Of a DNA stretch of 50,317 nt, positions 15,762 to 25,883 are shown in pieces. The stretch is from Pseudomonas defluvii (GTDB lineage Bacteria > Pseudomonadota > Gammaproteobacteria > Pseudomonadales > Pseudomonadaceae). The DNA lies in assembly GCF_001695625.1 (NCBI RefSeq), contig NZ_MBPN01000032.1:1-50317 (forward strand), given 5' to 3'. A model generated the notes under the pieces. That model had not been told where the DNA came from, made no database searches, and saw only the letters and a list, made by a program, of their open reading frames with translations. Made by a program: the position numbers and the translations under genes. The first letter of the stretch is position 1; every line of letters begins with the position of its first letter.

Positions 15762-17528
15762 ATGCAGTTTCTTGAAAATGCTCCGCGCTTTCTGTTTTTC
15801 ACTGGCAAAGGCGGTGTGGGTAAAACCTCGATTGCCTGCGCCACGGCATTGCAGCTCACCGCACAAGGTCGACGCGTACTGCTGGTGAGTACCGACCCGG
15901 CGTCTAACGTTGGACAAGTGTTTGGCATCAGCATTGGCAACCACATCACCCCGGTGCCCTCGGTGGCCAATTTGTCAGCGCTCGAAATTGACCCACAGGC
16001 TGCAGCGCAGGCCTATCGAGACCGCATTGTCGGCCCTGCCCGAGGCGTGCTTGAGGCCAGTGTCGTGAAGAACATGGAAGAGCAATTGTCTGGCGCCTGC
16101 ACCACAGAAATTGCGGCCTTCGACGAGTTCACTGCACTACTGGTTGGCTCCCGACAAACCGACACCTATGAACACATCATCTTTGACACCGCCCCCACCG
16201 GGCATACCATTCGCCTGCTGCAGCTCCCTGGTGCCTGGAGTGGCTTTCTTGATGCTGGCAAGGGCGACGCCTCCTGCCTTGGACCGCTGGCGGGCCTCGA
16301 CAAACAGCATGACCAGTACCGCAAGGCCGTTGAGGCGCTCTGCGACCGGGCACGCACGCGGCTGGTACTGGTCGCTCGGGCACAAAATGCCGCGCTACGC
16401 GAGGCGGCCCACACCCATGAAGAACTCGCCGCCCTCGGCCTTCGCGAGCAGTACCTGGTGGTCAACGGCGTGCTGCCCGGCAGCGAAGCCGAAAAAGACC
16501 CACTGGCTGCAGCGGTGTATGCGCGGGAGCAGTTGGCGCTTGCCCAAATGCCTGACGTACTCAAGCCACTTCCGCTGGATCAACTGCCGCTGAAAGCCTT
16601 CGACCTGGTCGGCATTGAAGCCCTGAAACAGTTGTTGCGTGATAAGGGTGACGCTGAAGGCCTTCAGCCCCCCGCCGTTCGCATTGATGCGCCAAGCCTG
16701 AGCGACCTCGTCGATGACATCGCCGCGGATGGCCACGGGCTGGTCATGATCATGGGCAAAGGTGGCGTAGGTAAAACCACCCTGGCGGCGGCGGTGGCCG
16801 TGGAACTGGCCCACCGGGGCTTGCCGGTTCACCTCACCACCTCGGACCCGGCAGCGCATCTGGCCGACACTCTGAGCGGTTCAATGAGCAACCTGACCCT
16901 CAGCCGCATTGATCCCAAGGTTGAAACCCAACGATATCGCGATCACGTGATGGCCACCAAAGGCGCGGCCCTGGATGAACAGGGAAAAGCCCTTTTGGCC
17001 GAAGACCTGCGCTCGCCCTGCACTGAAGAGATCGCCGTCTTCCAGGCGTTTTCCAGAGTCATTCGGGAAGCCGGCAGGCGGTTTGTGGTCATGGACACAG
17101 CCCCCACCGGGCACACCCTGTTGTTGCTGGATGCCACGGGCGCCTACCACCGCGATATCGCCCGACAAATGGAAGGCAGCAACATGCACTTCAGTACCCC
17201 GATGATGCAGTTGCAAGACCCGAAGAAAACCAAGGTATTGCTGGTAACACTGGCCGAAACGACACCGGTACTTGAAGCGGCCAACCTGCAGGCCGACCTG
17301 CGGCGTGCTGGCATTGAGCCTTGGGCATGGGTGATCAACAACAGCATCGCGGCCACCACAACCCAATCGCCCCTGCTTCGTAGACGGGCAAAGAATGAGC
17401 TCAGGGAAATCGAGCACGTGGCCAGTGAGCACGCCAGACGCTATGCCGTGATCCCCCTGATGGCCGAGGAGCCCATCGGGGTAGAACGCCTGCTCAAACT
17501 GAGCAAGAAACAACCCCGAGACTGGTAA
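15762..17528 (+). CDS. arsA: ArsA-type arsenite-translocating ATPase, two-domain
   Basis: The protein has 588 residues with two homologous halves. Each has a deviant Walker A (GKGGVGKT at about 15-22 and 332-339) and a DTAPTGHT signature (about 142-149 and in the second half). Cys113, Cys172 and Cys420 match the three arsenite-binding cysteines of plasmid R773 ArsA (113, 172, 422). In the family it powers the ArsB efflux pump from the cytoplasmic side. Yet no arsR, arsD, arsB or acr3 is in this window, so it is an orphan here. A TrkA/Get3-like chaperone role is an alternative. A single TGTACA box at 15591 lies upstream. Confidence 0.9.
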   Translation: MQFLENAPRFLFFTGKGGVGKTSIACATALQLTAQGRRVLLVSTDPASNVGQVFGISIGNHITPVPSVANLSALEIDPQAAAQAYRDRIVGPARGVLEASVVKNMEEQLSGACTTEIAAFDEFTALLVGSRQTDTYEHIIFDTAPTGHTIRLLQLPGAWSGFLDAGKGDASCLGPLAGLDKQHDQYRKAVEALCDRARTRLVLVARAQNAALREAAHTHEELAALGLREQYLVVNGVLPGSEAEKDPLAAAVYAREQLALAQMPDVLKPLPLDQLPLKAFDLVGIEALKQLLRDKGDAEGLQPPAVRIDAPSLSDLVDDIAADGHGLVMIMGKGGVGKTTLAAAVAVELAHRGLPVHLTTSDPAAHLADTLSGSMSNLTLSRIDPKVETQRYRDHVMATKGAALDEQGKALLAEDLRSPCTEEIAVFQAFSRVIREAGRRFVVMDTAPTGHTLLLLDATGAYHRDIARQMEGSNMHFSTPMMQLQDPKKTKVLLVTLAETTPVLEAANLQADLRRAGIEPWAWVINNSIAATTTQSPLLRRRAKNELREIEHVASEHARRYAVIPLMAEEPIGVERLLKLSKKQPRDW

Positions 17529-17757
17529 GGGCAATTGGTGCATGGCTGATGAGCCTGGGACATGATCGGCGCATCAGCCCCACGACCTTAGTCGAACACC
17601 GGGCGCGGATTGCCGAGACCGTGCAGCAAGAGGCACCTATGCACGTCCAATATGCACGTCTAGGCGTTTCCGATCTGCACGGGATGTATTATCGTGGCTG
17701 CCTGCGCAAGATGCGTCGCCTGACCAACCAGGCATTTGCCAACCGATCGAGGGTGCC

Positions 17758-18777
17758 ATGAGTAACGAAAGCATTAACTGGGACAAGCTGGGCTTCGACT
17801 ACATCAAGACCGACAAGCGCTACCTGTCGCACTGGCGCAACGGTGAGTGGGACCAGGGCACCCTGACCGAAGACAACACCCTGCACATCAGCGAAGGCTC
17901 CACCGCGCTGCATTACGGCCAGCAGTGTTTCGAAGGCCTGAAGGCCTACCGCTGCAAGGACGGCTCGATCAACCTGTTCCGCCCTGACCAGAACGCCCAG
18001 CGCATGCAGCGCAGCTGCGCGCGCCTGCTGATGCCGCAGGTACCGACCGAAGCCTTCATCGAAGCCTGCAAGCAAGTGGTCAAGGCCAACGAGCGCTTCA
18101 TTCCGCCCTACGGCAAGGGTGCGCTGTACCTGCGCCCGTTCGTCATTGGTGTAGGCGACAACATTGGCGTGCGTACCGCGCCCGAGTTCATCTTCTCGAT
18201 CTTCGCGATCCCGGTTGGCTCGTACTTCAAGGGCGGCATGAAGCCGCACAACTTCCTGATCTCCAGCTATGACCGCGCCGCGCCACAGGGCACCGGTGCC
18301 GCCAAGGTCGGTGGTAACTACGCCGCCAGCCTGATGCCAGGTGCCGAGGCCAAGAAAGCCCACTTCGCCGACTGCATCTACCTTGACCCACTGACCCACA
18401 AGAAGATCGAGGAAGTCGGCTCGGCCAACTTCTTTGGCATTACCAAGAACAACGAATTCGTCACGCCGAAGTCCGCCTCGGTGCTGCCTGGCATCACCCG
18501 CCTGTCGCTGATCGAACTGGCGAAATCGCGCCTGGGCCTGAACGTGATCGAAGGCGACGTACTGATCGACGAGCTCGACCGCTTTACCGAAGCAGGCGCC
18601 TGCGGCACCGCTGCGGTGATCACCCCGATTGGTGGCATCGAGTACAACGGCAAGCTGCACGTGTTCTACAGCGAGACCGATGTCGGCCCGGTAACCCAGA
18701 AGCTCTACAACGAGCTGACCGGCATCCAGAGTGGCGATGTCGAAGCGCCGGAAGGCTGGATCGTCAAGGTCGCCTGA
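17758..18777 (+). CDS. ilvE: Branched-chain amino acid aminotransferase
   Basis: The protein has 339 residues, a class IV PLP enzyme of the longer BCAT2-type group. It interconverts Leu, Ile and Val with their 2-oxo acids using glutamate/2-oxoglutarate in the cytoplasm. Visible are the QCFEGLKAYR segment, the PLYRPF-like ALYLRPFVIGVG, the KVGGNYAAS loop and TEAGACGTAAVITP near the C-terminus. GAGGGTGCC precedes the ATG. Upstream, TATGCACGTC is repeated at 17639 and 17651, and TATTAT (17687-17692) is a possible -10. A strong terminator follows. Confidence 0.95.
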   Translation: MSNESINWDKLGFDYIKTDKRYLSHWRNGEWDQGTLTEDNTLHISEGSTALHYGQQCFEGLKAYRCKDGSINLFRPDQNAQRMQRSCARLLMPQVPTEAFIEACKQVVKANERFIPPYGKGALYLRPFVIGVGDNIGVRTAPEFIFSIFAIPVGSYFKGGMKPHNFLISSYDRAAPQGTGAAKVGGNYAASLMPGAEAKKAHFADCIYLDPLTHKKIEEVGSANFFGITKNNEFVTPKSASVLPGITRLSLIELAKSRLGLNVIEGDVLIDELDRFTEAGACGTAAVITPIGGIEYNGKLHVFYSETDVGPVTQKLYNELTGIQSGDVEAPEGWIVKVA

Positions 18778-18784
18778 TTCCGAA

Positions 18785-18811
18785 CCCCGCCTCCCGGCGG
18801 GGTTTCTTTTT
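18785..18811 (+). terminator. Rho-independent terminator of ilvE
   Basis: A 7-bp stem (CCCCGCC/GGCGGGG, loop TCCC) is followed by TTTCTTTTT, 7 bp after the ilvE stop. Confidence 0.9.
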
Positions 18812-18924
18812 CTGGCCTGAAGCGCTCGGCCGTACCGGCGATCGGCTAGATGAATTTTTCTTTAACCCGAGCACCGCCTATTCTTTGGCACAATCGAGCT
18901 TCCACTCGCCGCCCAGGTAAAAGC

Positions 18925-19605
18925 ATGCCTCGCGTACTGACTATCGAAGACGACGCTGTCACCGCCCAGGAGATCGTCGCCGAACTTTCCAGCCATGGCC
19001 TGGAGGTTGACTGGGCCAACAACGGCCGTGAAGGCCTGGCCAAGGCCATCGCCGGCAGCTATGACCTCATCACGCTGGACCGCATGCTGCCTGAGCTCGA
19101 CGGCCTGACGATCGTCACCACGTTGCGCAACCTGAAGATCACCACGCCGATCCTGATGATCAGCGCCCTCTCCGATGTCGATGAGCGGGTACGTGGCCTG
19201 CGCGCCGGCGGCGACGACTACCTGACCAAACCATTTGCGTCCGATGAGATGGCCGCCAGGGTCGAAGTGCTGCTGCGCCGAAACAACACCGGTATCACAC
19301 AGACTCGCCTGCAAGTCGCCGACCTGGAACTGGACCTGATCAGCCACGAAGCCCGACGCGGCGAACTGGCACTCAACCTGTTACCGACCGAGTACAAGTT
19401 GCTGGAGTTCCTCATGCGCCATGCCGGCCAGGTCATCACCCGCATGATGATTTTCGAGGAGGTCTGGGGCTACCACTTTGATCCCGGCACCAACCTGATC
19501 GACGTGCATATCGGTCGCCTGCGCAAGAAAATCGACGCCCCGGGCCAAGTGCCGCTGATTCGCACTGTGCGGGGCTCCGGCTATGCCATTGCCGAACCCG
19601 TCTAA
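18925..19605 (+). CDS. OmpR/PhoB-family response regulator
   Basis: The protein has 226 residues. The receiver domain has acidic EDD at 8-10, phospho-acceptor Asp52 (ITLDRMLPELDG) and the conserved Lys in DDYLTKPF. The C-terminal winged helix (about 130-225) has LLPTEYKLLEFLMRHAG and IDVHIGRLRKKI. ATG 18925 is chosen over the upstream in-frame 18850, which lies in a non-coding-looking stretch. It overlaps the histidine kinase by 23 bp. Signal and targets are unknown. The site next to cysS-glnS recalls the parR-parS neighbourhood of P. aeruginosa, but I cannot confirm orthology. Confidence 0.93.
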   Translation: MPRVLTIEDDAVTAQEIVAELSSHGLEVDWANNGREGLAKAIAGSYDLITLDRMLPELDGLTIVTTLRNLKITTPILMISALSDVDERVRGLRAGGDDYLTKPFASDEMAARVEVLLRRNNTGITQTRLQVADLELDLISHEARRGELALNLLPTEYKLLEFLMRHAGQVITRMMIFEEVWGYHFDPGTNLIDVHIGRLRKKIDAPGQVPLIRTVRGSGYAIAEPV

Positions 19606-20959
19606 GGGCTGGAGCTCATCCACAAGTCGCCTGCTGGCGCTGTACAGCTTCCTTTTCGTGGCCTGGAGCAGCATCCTCATGGGGGTGTTGTACTTTGAGG
19701 TGTCCGGCTACCTGAACAAACTCACCCGGCACTCGCTGCAACAACGCCAGCACCTGTTTGCACACATGAGCGGCAAACAACTGGATGATGCGCTGATTGC
19801 CAGCCAGGCCTTCGAGGAGCGCAGCTTCGATGCCTACGGCCTGTTCGATGCAGCCTTCAACCCACTCAGTGGCGAGATTCGCAAGATTCCCCCGGAGCTG
19901 GGCCTGGATGGCAGAATCCATGAGCTTGGCCGCTGCCTGGATGAAGATGCACCCCACTTGCCCAAGGACAGTTGCGATGCAGTAGCCTTGAAGGTCCCTG
20001 ACGGCCGCTGGCTGGTTCTGGTACGTGACAATGGCTCGCTGTTCGTGGTTACCCGGATCATCCTGCATGCCCTGCTCTGGGGGCTTTCACTGACGATCAT
20101 TCCAGGCATCGCCGGCTGGTACCTGCTGCGCCGTCGCCCGCTCAAACGCATCCGGGCGATCCAGGCCAGCGCCGAACAGATCGTCGCCGGCGACCTGACA
20201 CACCGCCTGCCACTGTCCCCGCGGCGTGACGAGCTGGACATGCTGGCGGCCATCGTCAACGCCATGCTCGACCGTATCGAACGGCTGATGCACGAGGTCA
20301 AGGGTGTCTGCGACAACATTGCCCACGACCTGCGTACCCCCCTCACCCGCCTGCGCGCCCAGCTGTACCGCATTCGCCAACAAGCGGGCGACGACTCCGC
20401 ACAAACCCAGCAACTGGACCACGCCATCGCGGAAACCGACACGTTGATGGCGCGCTTTCGCGGCCTGCTGCGCATCAGCGAACTGGAAGACCGTCAACGC
20501 CGTGCCGGGTTCGTCGAACTGGACCCGCATGCACTGCTGCTGGAGCTGCACGACTTCTACCTTCCATTGGCTGAAGACGGCGACATCAACCTGAGCCTGC
20601 AGCTACCCAACCAACTGCCCAGCCTGCACGGCGACCGCGAATTGCTGTTCGAGGCACTGGCCAACCTGCTGAGCAATGCGATCAAGTTCACCCCGGCCCA
20701 CGGCCAGGTCGCACTGAGCGCCCACAGCGATGCACAGGGCGTGCATATCGAGGTCCAGGACAGCGGCCCCGGCATTCCGGAAGACGAGCGCCAGGCGGTG
20801 TTAAAACGGTTTTATCGCAGCGAGGAAGGTCATCGGCACCCAGGGTTTGGCCTGGGCCTGTCGATCGTTGCAGCGATCGTCGACCTGCATGGGTTCGATC
20901 TGGAGATAGGAGAAAGCGCGCTGGGTGGCGCCAAGCTCGTGCTGCATTGTCGCCGGTAG
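19583..20959 (+). CDS. Sensor histidine kinase
   Basis: The protein has 458 residues. TM1 is at about 17-38, a periplasmic sensor region of about 120 residues follows, and TM2 is at about 158-182. A HAMP linker (about 182-235), HisKA with phospho-His248 (NIAHDLRTPLTRLRAQ) and HATPase_c with N box (NLLSNAIKFTP) and G boxes (DSGPGIP, GFGLGLSI) complete it. The periplasmic region has two Cys (GRCLDED, DSCDAV) that may form a disulfide. It is coupled to the upstream regulator by overlap. REP elements follow its stop. The ligand is unknown. Confidence 0.93.
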   Translation: MPLPNPSKGWSSSTSRLLALYSFLFVAWSSILMGVLYFEVSGYLNKLTRHSLQQRQHLFAHMSGKQLDDALIASQAFEERSFDAYGLFDAAFNPLSGEIRKIPPELGLDGRIHELGRCLDEDAPHLPKDSCDAVALKVPDGRWLVLVRDNGSLFVVTRIILHALLWGLSLTIIPGIAGWYLLRRRPLKRIRAIQASAEQIVAGDLTHRLPLSPRRDELDMLAAIVNAMLDRIERLMHEVKGVCDNIAHDLRTPLTRLRAQLYRIRQQAGDDSAQTQQLDHAIAETDTLMARFRGLLRISELEDRQRRAGFVELDPHALLLELHDFYLPLAEDGDINLSLQLPNQLPSLHGDRELLFEALANLLSNAIKFTPAHGQVALSAHSDAQGVHIEVQDSGPGIPEDERQAVLKRFYRSEEGHRHPGFGLGLSIVAAIVDLHGFDLEIGESALGGAKLVLHCRR

Positions 20960-20968
20960 CACTGGCGA

Positions 20969-21165
20969 GGGCATCGGTGGGGTGCCCATGAGTTTGCGGC
21001 GCCTGCATCGCGGGCAAGACCCGCTCCTACAGCTAGCGCGGGCTCTGTTGGAGCTGGCTTGCCTGCGATGGCGTCGGAGCGATGTCCATGAGTGCGCGGC
21101 GTTTGCATCGCGGGCAAGACCCGCTCCCACAGTGGGAGCAGGCTTGCCTGCGAGGGCGCAGCCGG
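20969..21165. repeat. REP/BIME-type palindromic repeats, two 100-bp units
   Basis: Alternating palindromic elements (GCGGGCAAGACCCGCTCC and GGAGCTGGCTTGCCTGCGATG) fill the space between the kinase and convergent cysS. The GCATCGCGGGCAAG core recurs at 21005 and 21105, exactly 100 bp apart. The unit is the same as at 44466-44882, but in the opposite orientation. These are extragenic elements of pseudomonads, of unknown or transcription-terminating function. Confidence 0.85.
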
Positions 21166-22548
21166 TCAGTCAGCCAGGCGCCAGGTAGTGCCGCCCTTGC
21201 TGTCTTCAAGCACCACGCCCATGGCGGTCAGCTGATCACGGATACGGTCGGACTCAGCCCAATCCTTGTTGGTCCGCGCCTGCAGACGCGCCTGGATCAG
21301 AGCTTCAACCTCGGCGGCATCGACACGACCCTCGGCGCCCGCACGCAGGAAGTCATCGGCATCCAGCTGCAGCACACCCAGCAGCCCCGCCAGCTCGCGC
21401 AGGCGAGCAGCAAGACCGGCAGCGATCTGCGGCTCAGCTTCACGCACACGGTTGATCTCGCGTACCAGGTCGAACAGCACCGCACAGGCTTCAGGCGTGC
21501 CAAAGTCGTCGTTCATCGCGACCTTGAAGCGCTCGACATACTCTTCGCCACCCTGCGCCGGAACCAGCGGCAGGCCACGCAGTGCATGATAGAAGCGCTC
21601 CAGCGCACCCTTGGACTCACGCAGGCTGTCTTCGGAATAGTTGATCGAGCTGCGGTAGTGGCTCGATACCAACAGGTAACGGACCACTTCCGGGTGATAC
21701 TTCTCGAGCACATCGCGAATGGTGAAGAAGTTGTTCAAGGACTTGGACATCTTCTCGCCATTGATGCGAATCATCCCGCAGTGCATCCAGGCCTTGGCAT
21801 ATGGCTTGCCGGTTGCGGCTTCGCTCTGGGCGATTTCGTTCTCGTGGTGCGGGAACTCCAGGTCGTTGCCGCCACCATGAATGTCGAAGCTCTCGCCCAG
21901 GCAGCAGGTGGACATCACCGAGCACTCGATGTGCCAGCCTGGACGCCCTGGGCCCCATGGCGACGGCCAGCTCGGCTCACCCGGCTTGACGCCTTTCCAG
22001 AGGACGAAGTCCAGCGGGTCCTGCTTGGCTTCGTCAACCTCGATTCGTGCGCCGATACGCAGATCTTCGATCTTCTTGCGCGACAGCTTGCCGTAGCCGA
22101 CAAACTTGCCGACCCGGTAGTACACGTCACCATTACCCGGCGCGTAGGCATAGCCCTTGTCGATCAGGGTCTGGATCATCGCGTGCATGCCGGCGATATG
22201 ATCGGTGGCACGCGGCTCCTGGTCTGGAGGCAGGATGTTCAGCCGGCGCTCGTCTTCATGCATCGCGTCGATCATGCGTGCGGTCAAGGCGTCGAACGAC
22301 TCGCCGTTCTCGTTGGCACGGTTGATGATCTTGTCGTCGATGTCGGTGATGTTGCGCACGTAGGTCAGGTCGTAGCCGCTATAACGCAGCCAGCGGGTGA
22401 CCAGATCGAACGCGACCATGCTGCGACCATGGCCCAGGTGGCAGAAGTCGTACACGGTCATGCCGCAGACGTACATCCGTACCTTGTTGCCTTCCAGCGG
22501 GGTGAAGACTTCCTTGCTCTTGGTCAGGGTGTTGTAGATGGTAAGCAC
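21166..22548 (-). CDS. cysS: Cysteinyl-tRNA synthetase
   Basis: The protein has 460 residues, the normal bacterial length. It charges tRNA-Cys with cysteine. The class I signature HLGHGRS is at about 38-44 and KMSKS at about 266-270. Zinc ligands are Cys28 (YVCGMTV), the Cys of HIECSVMS and HHENE. The C-terminal DALR-type anticodon domain follows, ending with [17 protein letters not shown]. It lies 9 bp downstream of glnS on the same strand, so the two synthetase genes probably form one operon. Confidence 0.97.
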   Translation of the reverse strand: MLTIYNTLTKSKEVFTPLEGNKVRMYVCGMTVYDFCHLGHGRSMVAFDLVTRWLRYSGYDLTYVRNITDIDDKIINRANENGESFDALTARMIDAMHEDERRLNILPPDQEPRATDHIAGMHAMIQTLIDKGYAYAPGNGDVYYRVGKFVGYGKLSRKKIEDLRIGARIEVDEAKQDPLDFVLWKGVKPGEPSWPSPWGPGRPGWHIECSVMSTCCLGESFDIHGGGNDLEFPHHENEIAQSEAATGKPYAKAWMHCGMIRINGEKMSKSLNNFFTIRDVLEKYHPEVVRYLLVSSHYRSSINYSEDSLRESKGALERFYHALRGLPLVPAQGGEEYVERFKVAMNDDFGTPEACAVLFDLVREINRVREAEPQIAAGLAARLRELAGLLGVLQLDADDFLRAGAEGRVDAAEVEALIQARLQARTNKDWAESDRIRDQLTAMGVVLEDSKGGTTWRLAD

Positions 22549-22557
22549 GAGGATTCC

Positions 22558-24261
22558 TTAGCTGCCCCACGAATCGCGCAGGGTCACGGTGCGGTTGAAC
22601 ACCGGGCGGCCCGGTTGGGAGTCTTTCATGTCGACGCAGAAGTAACCTTCGCGCTCGAACTGGAAGCGGTCTTCAGCCTGGGCCTTGCCCAGAGAAGGTT
22701 CCGCCCGACAACCACTCAGCACCTGCAGCGAATCGGGATTGATGTTGTCCAGGAAGCTGCCGCCCTCCTCGGTTTTCTCCGGGTTGGCGGAGCGGAACAG
22801 ACGATCGTAAAGGCGTACTTCACACTCGACGCTCTCAGCCGCCGGCACCCAGTGGATGACGCCTTTGACCTTGCGGCCTTCCGGGTTCTTGCCGAGGGTG
22901 TCCGGGTCGTACGAGCAACGCAGCTCGACGATGTTGCCGTCGGCGTCCTTGATGGCCTCGTCGGCACGAATCACGTAGCTGCCACGCAGGCGCACTTCAC
23001 CGGCAGGCTCCAGGCGCTTGTAACCTTTTGGCGGCTCTTCCATGAAATCGTCGCGGTCGATGTAGAGCTCGCGAGCGAACGGCAGGACACGAACGCCCAT
23101 GTCTTCCTTCGGATGGCATGGCAGTTCGAGCTGCTCGACCTGGCCTTCCGGGTAGTTGGTAATGACCACTTTCAACGGGCGCAGCACGCACATCGCACGT
23201 GGCGCGGTACGGTCGAGGTCATCACGGATGCTGAATTCGAGCATGGCCATGTCGACGACACCGTCGGAACGGTTGGTACCGATCATGTCGCAGAAGTTGC
23301 GGATCGAAGCCGGGGTGTAGCCACGACGACGGAAACCGGACAGCGTCGACATGCGCGGGTCATCCCAGCCGTTGACGTGCTGCTCGTCGACCAACTGCTT
23401 GAGCTTGCGCTTGCTGGTAATGGTGTAGTTCAGGTTCAGGCGGCTGAACTCGTACTGGCGCGGCTTGGCCGGCACCGGCAGGTTGTCCAGGAACCACTCG
23501 TACAACGGGCGGTGGCCTTCGAATTCGAGGGTGCAGATCGAATGGGTAATGCCTTCGATGGCGTCGGACTGGCCATGAGTGAAGTCATAGTTCGGGTAGA
23601 TGCACCACGTGTCACCTGTCTGGTGGTGATGGGCGTGTCGAATACGATAGAGGATCGGGTCGCGCATGTTCATGTTCGGCGAAGCCATGTCGATCTTGGC
23701 CCGCAGTACACGCTCACCGTCCTTGAACTCGCCAGCCTTCATGCGGGCGAACAGGTCCAGGTTTTCCTCGACCGAACGCTCACGGAACGGGCTGTTCTTG
23801 CCTGGCTCGGTCAGGTTGCCACGGTACTCGCGGGCCTGCTCCGGGGTCAGGTCGCAGACATAGGCCTTGCCGGCCTTGATCAGCTCGACGGCCCACGCAT
23901 GGAGTTGGCCGAAGTAGTCGGAGGCATAACGCACCGGACCGGTCCACTGAAAGCCCAGCCACTTGACGTCGCTCTGGATCGCATCGATGTACTCCTGGTC
24001 CTCTTTGGCCGGGTTGGTGTCATCGAAACGCAGGTGACAGGCACCACCGAACTCCTCGGCCAGGCCAAAGTTCACACAGATCGACTTGGCGTGGCCGATG
24101 TGCAGGTAACCATTGGGCTCTGGCGGGAAACGGGTGACGATGCTGCTGTGCTTGCCCGAGTCCAGGTCAGCCTGCACGATCGGTCGCAAGAAGTTCGCAG
24201 GGACAGCGGGAGCGCCTTTGGCAGCGGCGTTGGGAGCGGTGTCAGCAGTGGGCTTGCTCAT
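22558..24261 (-). CDS. glnS: Glutaminyl-tRNA synthetase
   Basis: The protein has 567 residues. It charges tRNA-Gln directly with glutamine. The HIGH motif is HIGHAKS at about 57-63; the KMSKS equivalent is ITSKRKL, a relaxed form compared with the VMSKR of E. coli. [14 protein letters not shown] and LDFR-like segments for the active site are present. The first 20 residues are Ala/Pro-rich and may be a flexible extension. It is divergent from ppiB across 235 bp that contain no other gene, and it is followed by cysS. Confidence 0.97.
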   Translation of the reverse strand: MSKPTADTAPNAAAKGAPAVPANFLRPIVQADLDSGKHSSIVTRFPPEPNGYLHIGHAKSICVNFGLAEEFGGACHLRFDDTNPAKEDQEYIDAIQSDVKWLGFQWTGPVRYASDYFGQLHAWAVELIKAGKAYVCDLTPEQAREYRGNLTEPGKNSPFRERSVEENLDLFARMKAGEFKDGERVLRAKIDMASPNMNMRDPILYRIRHAHHHQTGDTWCIYPNYDFTHGQSDAIEGITHSICTLEFEGHRPLYEWFLDNLPVPAKPRQYEFSRLNLNYTITSKRKLKQLVDEQHVNGWDDPRMSTLSGFRRRGYTPASIRNFCDMIGTNRSDGVVDMAMLEFSIRDDLDRTAPRAMCVLRPLKVVITNYPEGQVEQLELPCHPKEDMGVRVLPFARELYIDRDDFMEEPPKGYKRLEPAGEVRLRGSYVIRADEAIKDADGNIVELRCSYDPDTLGKNPEGRKVKGVIHWVPAAESVECEVRLYDRLFRSANPEKTEEGGSFLDNINPDSLQVLSGCRAEPSLGKAQAEDRFQFEREGYFCVDMKDSQPGRPVFNRTVTLRDSWGS

Positions 24262-24496
24262 AGGATCCTTGAATACGGGTACACGGCCAGGGTAGGCCGA
24301 CTAAATCAAAGCGCTTATCATAGCCGAAGCAGTCAAGCTGCCGACAGGTCAGCACCGACAAACAGGCGCGAATATTGACCGCCATTGCAAAAAAACAGCC
24401 GCGAACCGCGTATCGCCGCCTGTAGACTGAGCGTCAGGGTTATTACGCGATCCTGCGCAACCTATTTCAATTGCCTTGAAAAGAGCGAATCTCAGC

Positions 24497-25000
24497 ATGT
24501 CCAAAGTCAAACTGAGCACCAACCACGGCGACATCGTCCTGCAACTGAACGCCGAAAAGGCCCCGATCACCGTGGCCAACTTCATCGAGTACGTCAACGC
24601 CGGCCACTACTCGAACACCATTTTCCACCGCGTCATCGGCAACTTCATGATCCAGGGCGGCGGTTTCGAGCCTGGCATGAAAGAAAAGAAAGACAAGCGT
24701 CCAAGCATCCAGAACGAAGCGGACAACGGCCTGAGCAACGCCAAGTACACCATCGCCATGGCCCGTACCATGGAGCCGCATTCGGCCTCGGCGCAGTTCT
24801 TCATCAACGTTGCCAACAACGATTTCCTCAACCACAGCGGCAAGAACGTGCAAGGCTGGGGCTACGCCGTGTTCGGTGAAGTGATCGAAGGCCAGGACGT
24901 CGTCGACAAGATCAAGGCCGTCCCTACCGGCTCCAAGGCTGGCCATCAGGACGTACCGAAAGACGACGTGATCATCGAGAAAGCCGAGATCATTGAGTGA
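24497..25000 (+). CDS. ppiB: Peptidyl-prolyl cis-trans isomerase B (cyclophilin)
   Basis: The protein has 167 residues, a cytoplasmic single-domain cyclophilin that catalyses prolyl isomerisation. The signature [15 protein letters not shown] and the [14 protein letters not shown] strand carry the conserved Arg, Phe, Met, Gln and Phe of the active site. ATG 24497 is preferred over in-frame 24476 because it gives the standard [13 protein letters not shown] start. Its stop overlaps the GTG start of lpxH (GTGA). Confidence 0.96.
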   Translation: MSKVKLSTNHGDIVLQLNAEKAPITVANFIEYVNAGHYSNTIFHRVIGNFMIQGGGFEPGMKEKKDKRPSIQNEADNGLSNAKYTIAMARTMEPHSASAQFFINVANNDFLNHSGKNVQGWGYAVFGEVIEGQDVVDKIKAVPTGSKAGHQDVPKDDVIIEKAEIIE

Positions 25001-25719
25001 TACTGCTGATCTCCGATCTGCACCTGCAAGAAGAACGCCCGGACATTACCCGGGCGTTTCTTGATCTGCTTGAGGGCCGCGCCCGACAGGCCCAGGCGCT
25101 GTACATTCTTGGCGATTTCTTCGAAGCCTGGATCGGCGACGACGCCATGACGCCTTACCAGGCATCCATCTGTCAGGCCCTGCGCGCCTTGAGCGACAGT
25201 GGCACGCAGATTTTCCTGATGCATGGTAACCGTGATTTCCTGATCGGCCAGGCATTCTGCAAGGCGGCGGGCTGCACCTTGCTGAACGATCCCTGCGTGG
25301 TCGAAATGGGTGGCGAGCCGGTGTTACTGATGCACGGCGACAGCCTGTGTACCCGTGACCTGGCCTACATGAAGCTGCGCCGCTACCTGCGCAACCCGCT
25401 CAGCCTGTGGATCCTGCGGCATTTGCCGCTGAGTACACGCCAGAAACTGGCGCGCAAGCTGCGCAGCGAAAGCCGTACGCAAACCCGCATGAAGGCCAAC
25501 GACATTGTCGATGTGACGCCCGAGGAAGTGCCACGGGTCATGCAGCAGCATGGCGTGCGCACCCTGGTGCACGGGCACACCCATCGCCCGGCGATTCACA
25601 AACTGGCGCTGGGCAATACGCCAGCACGGCGTATCGTACTGGGGGACTGGGACCGTCAGGGCTGGGCCTTGCAGGTGGATGAGCAAGGCTTTCAACTGGC
25701 ACCGTTCGCTTTCCACTGA
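24997..25719 (+). CDS. lpxH: UDP-2,3-diacylglucosamine diphosphatase
   Basis: The protein has 240 residues and starts with GTG. It is a calcineurin-like phosphoesterase that hydrolyses UDP-2,3-diacylglucosamine to lipid X and UMP in lipid A synthesis at the inner membrane. Metal ligands are visible in ISDLHLQ (Asp and His), [28 protein letters not shown] and HGHTHRP. The start overlaps the ppiB stop by 3 bp, indicating translational coupling. Confidence 0.95.
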   Translation: MILLISDLHLQEERPDITRAFLDLLEGRARQAQALYILGDFFEAWIGDDAMTPYQASICQALRALSDSGTQIFLMHGNRDFLIGQAFCKAAGCTLLNDPCVVEMGGEPVLLMHGDSLCTRDLAYMKLRRYLRNPLSLWILRHLPLSTRQKLARKLRSESRTQTRMKANDIVDVTPEEVPRVMQQHGVRTLVHGHTHRPAIHKLALGNTPARRIVLGDWDRQGWALQVDEQGFQLAPFAFH

Positions 25720-25883
25720 ACACCTGTCGTCGGCACGCCCTGCTCGGGCAGAGGCATGCCGGTGACACCATCACCAACAAGGCCGGGGCCATACCCCTTT
25801 TTCGCGGGCGGGCAAAGCGCAATCAGCAGGGTCTGGACGTGGGGTACAGCGGCCTCCGCAGGCACCGCATGGCGTGCGGGCCG

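Noticed and set aside
23390..23430. Defect in the KMSKS loop of glutaminyl-tRNA synthetase (ITSKRKL)
   Set aside because: GlnRS tolerates variation before SKR, and the rest of the enzyme is intact. It is probably a normal lineage variant.
21082..24378. A 1098-codon plus-strand frame across cysS and glnS
   Set aside because: It spans two conserved synthetase genes and the REP region and has no family features.
24262..24496. tRNA or small gene in the glnS-ppiB divergent gap
   Set aside because: No cloverleaf and no coding frame with a ribosome site could be seen; it looks like a plain divergent promoter region.
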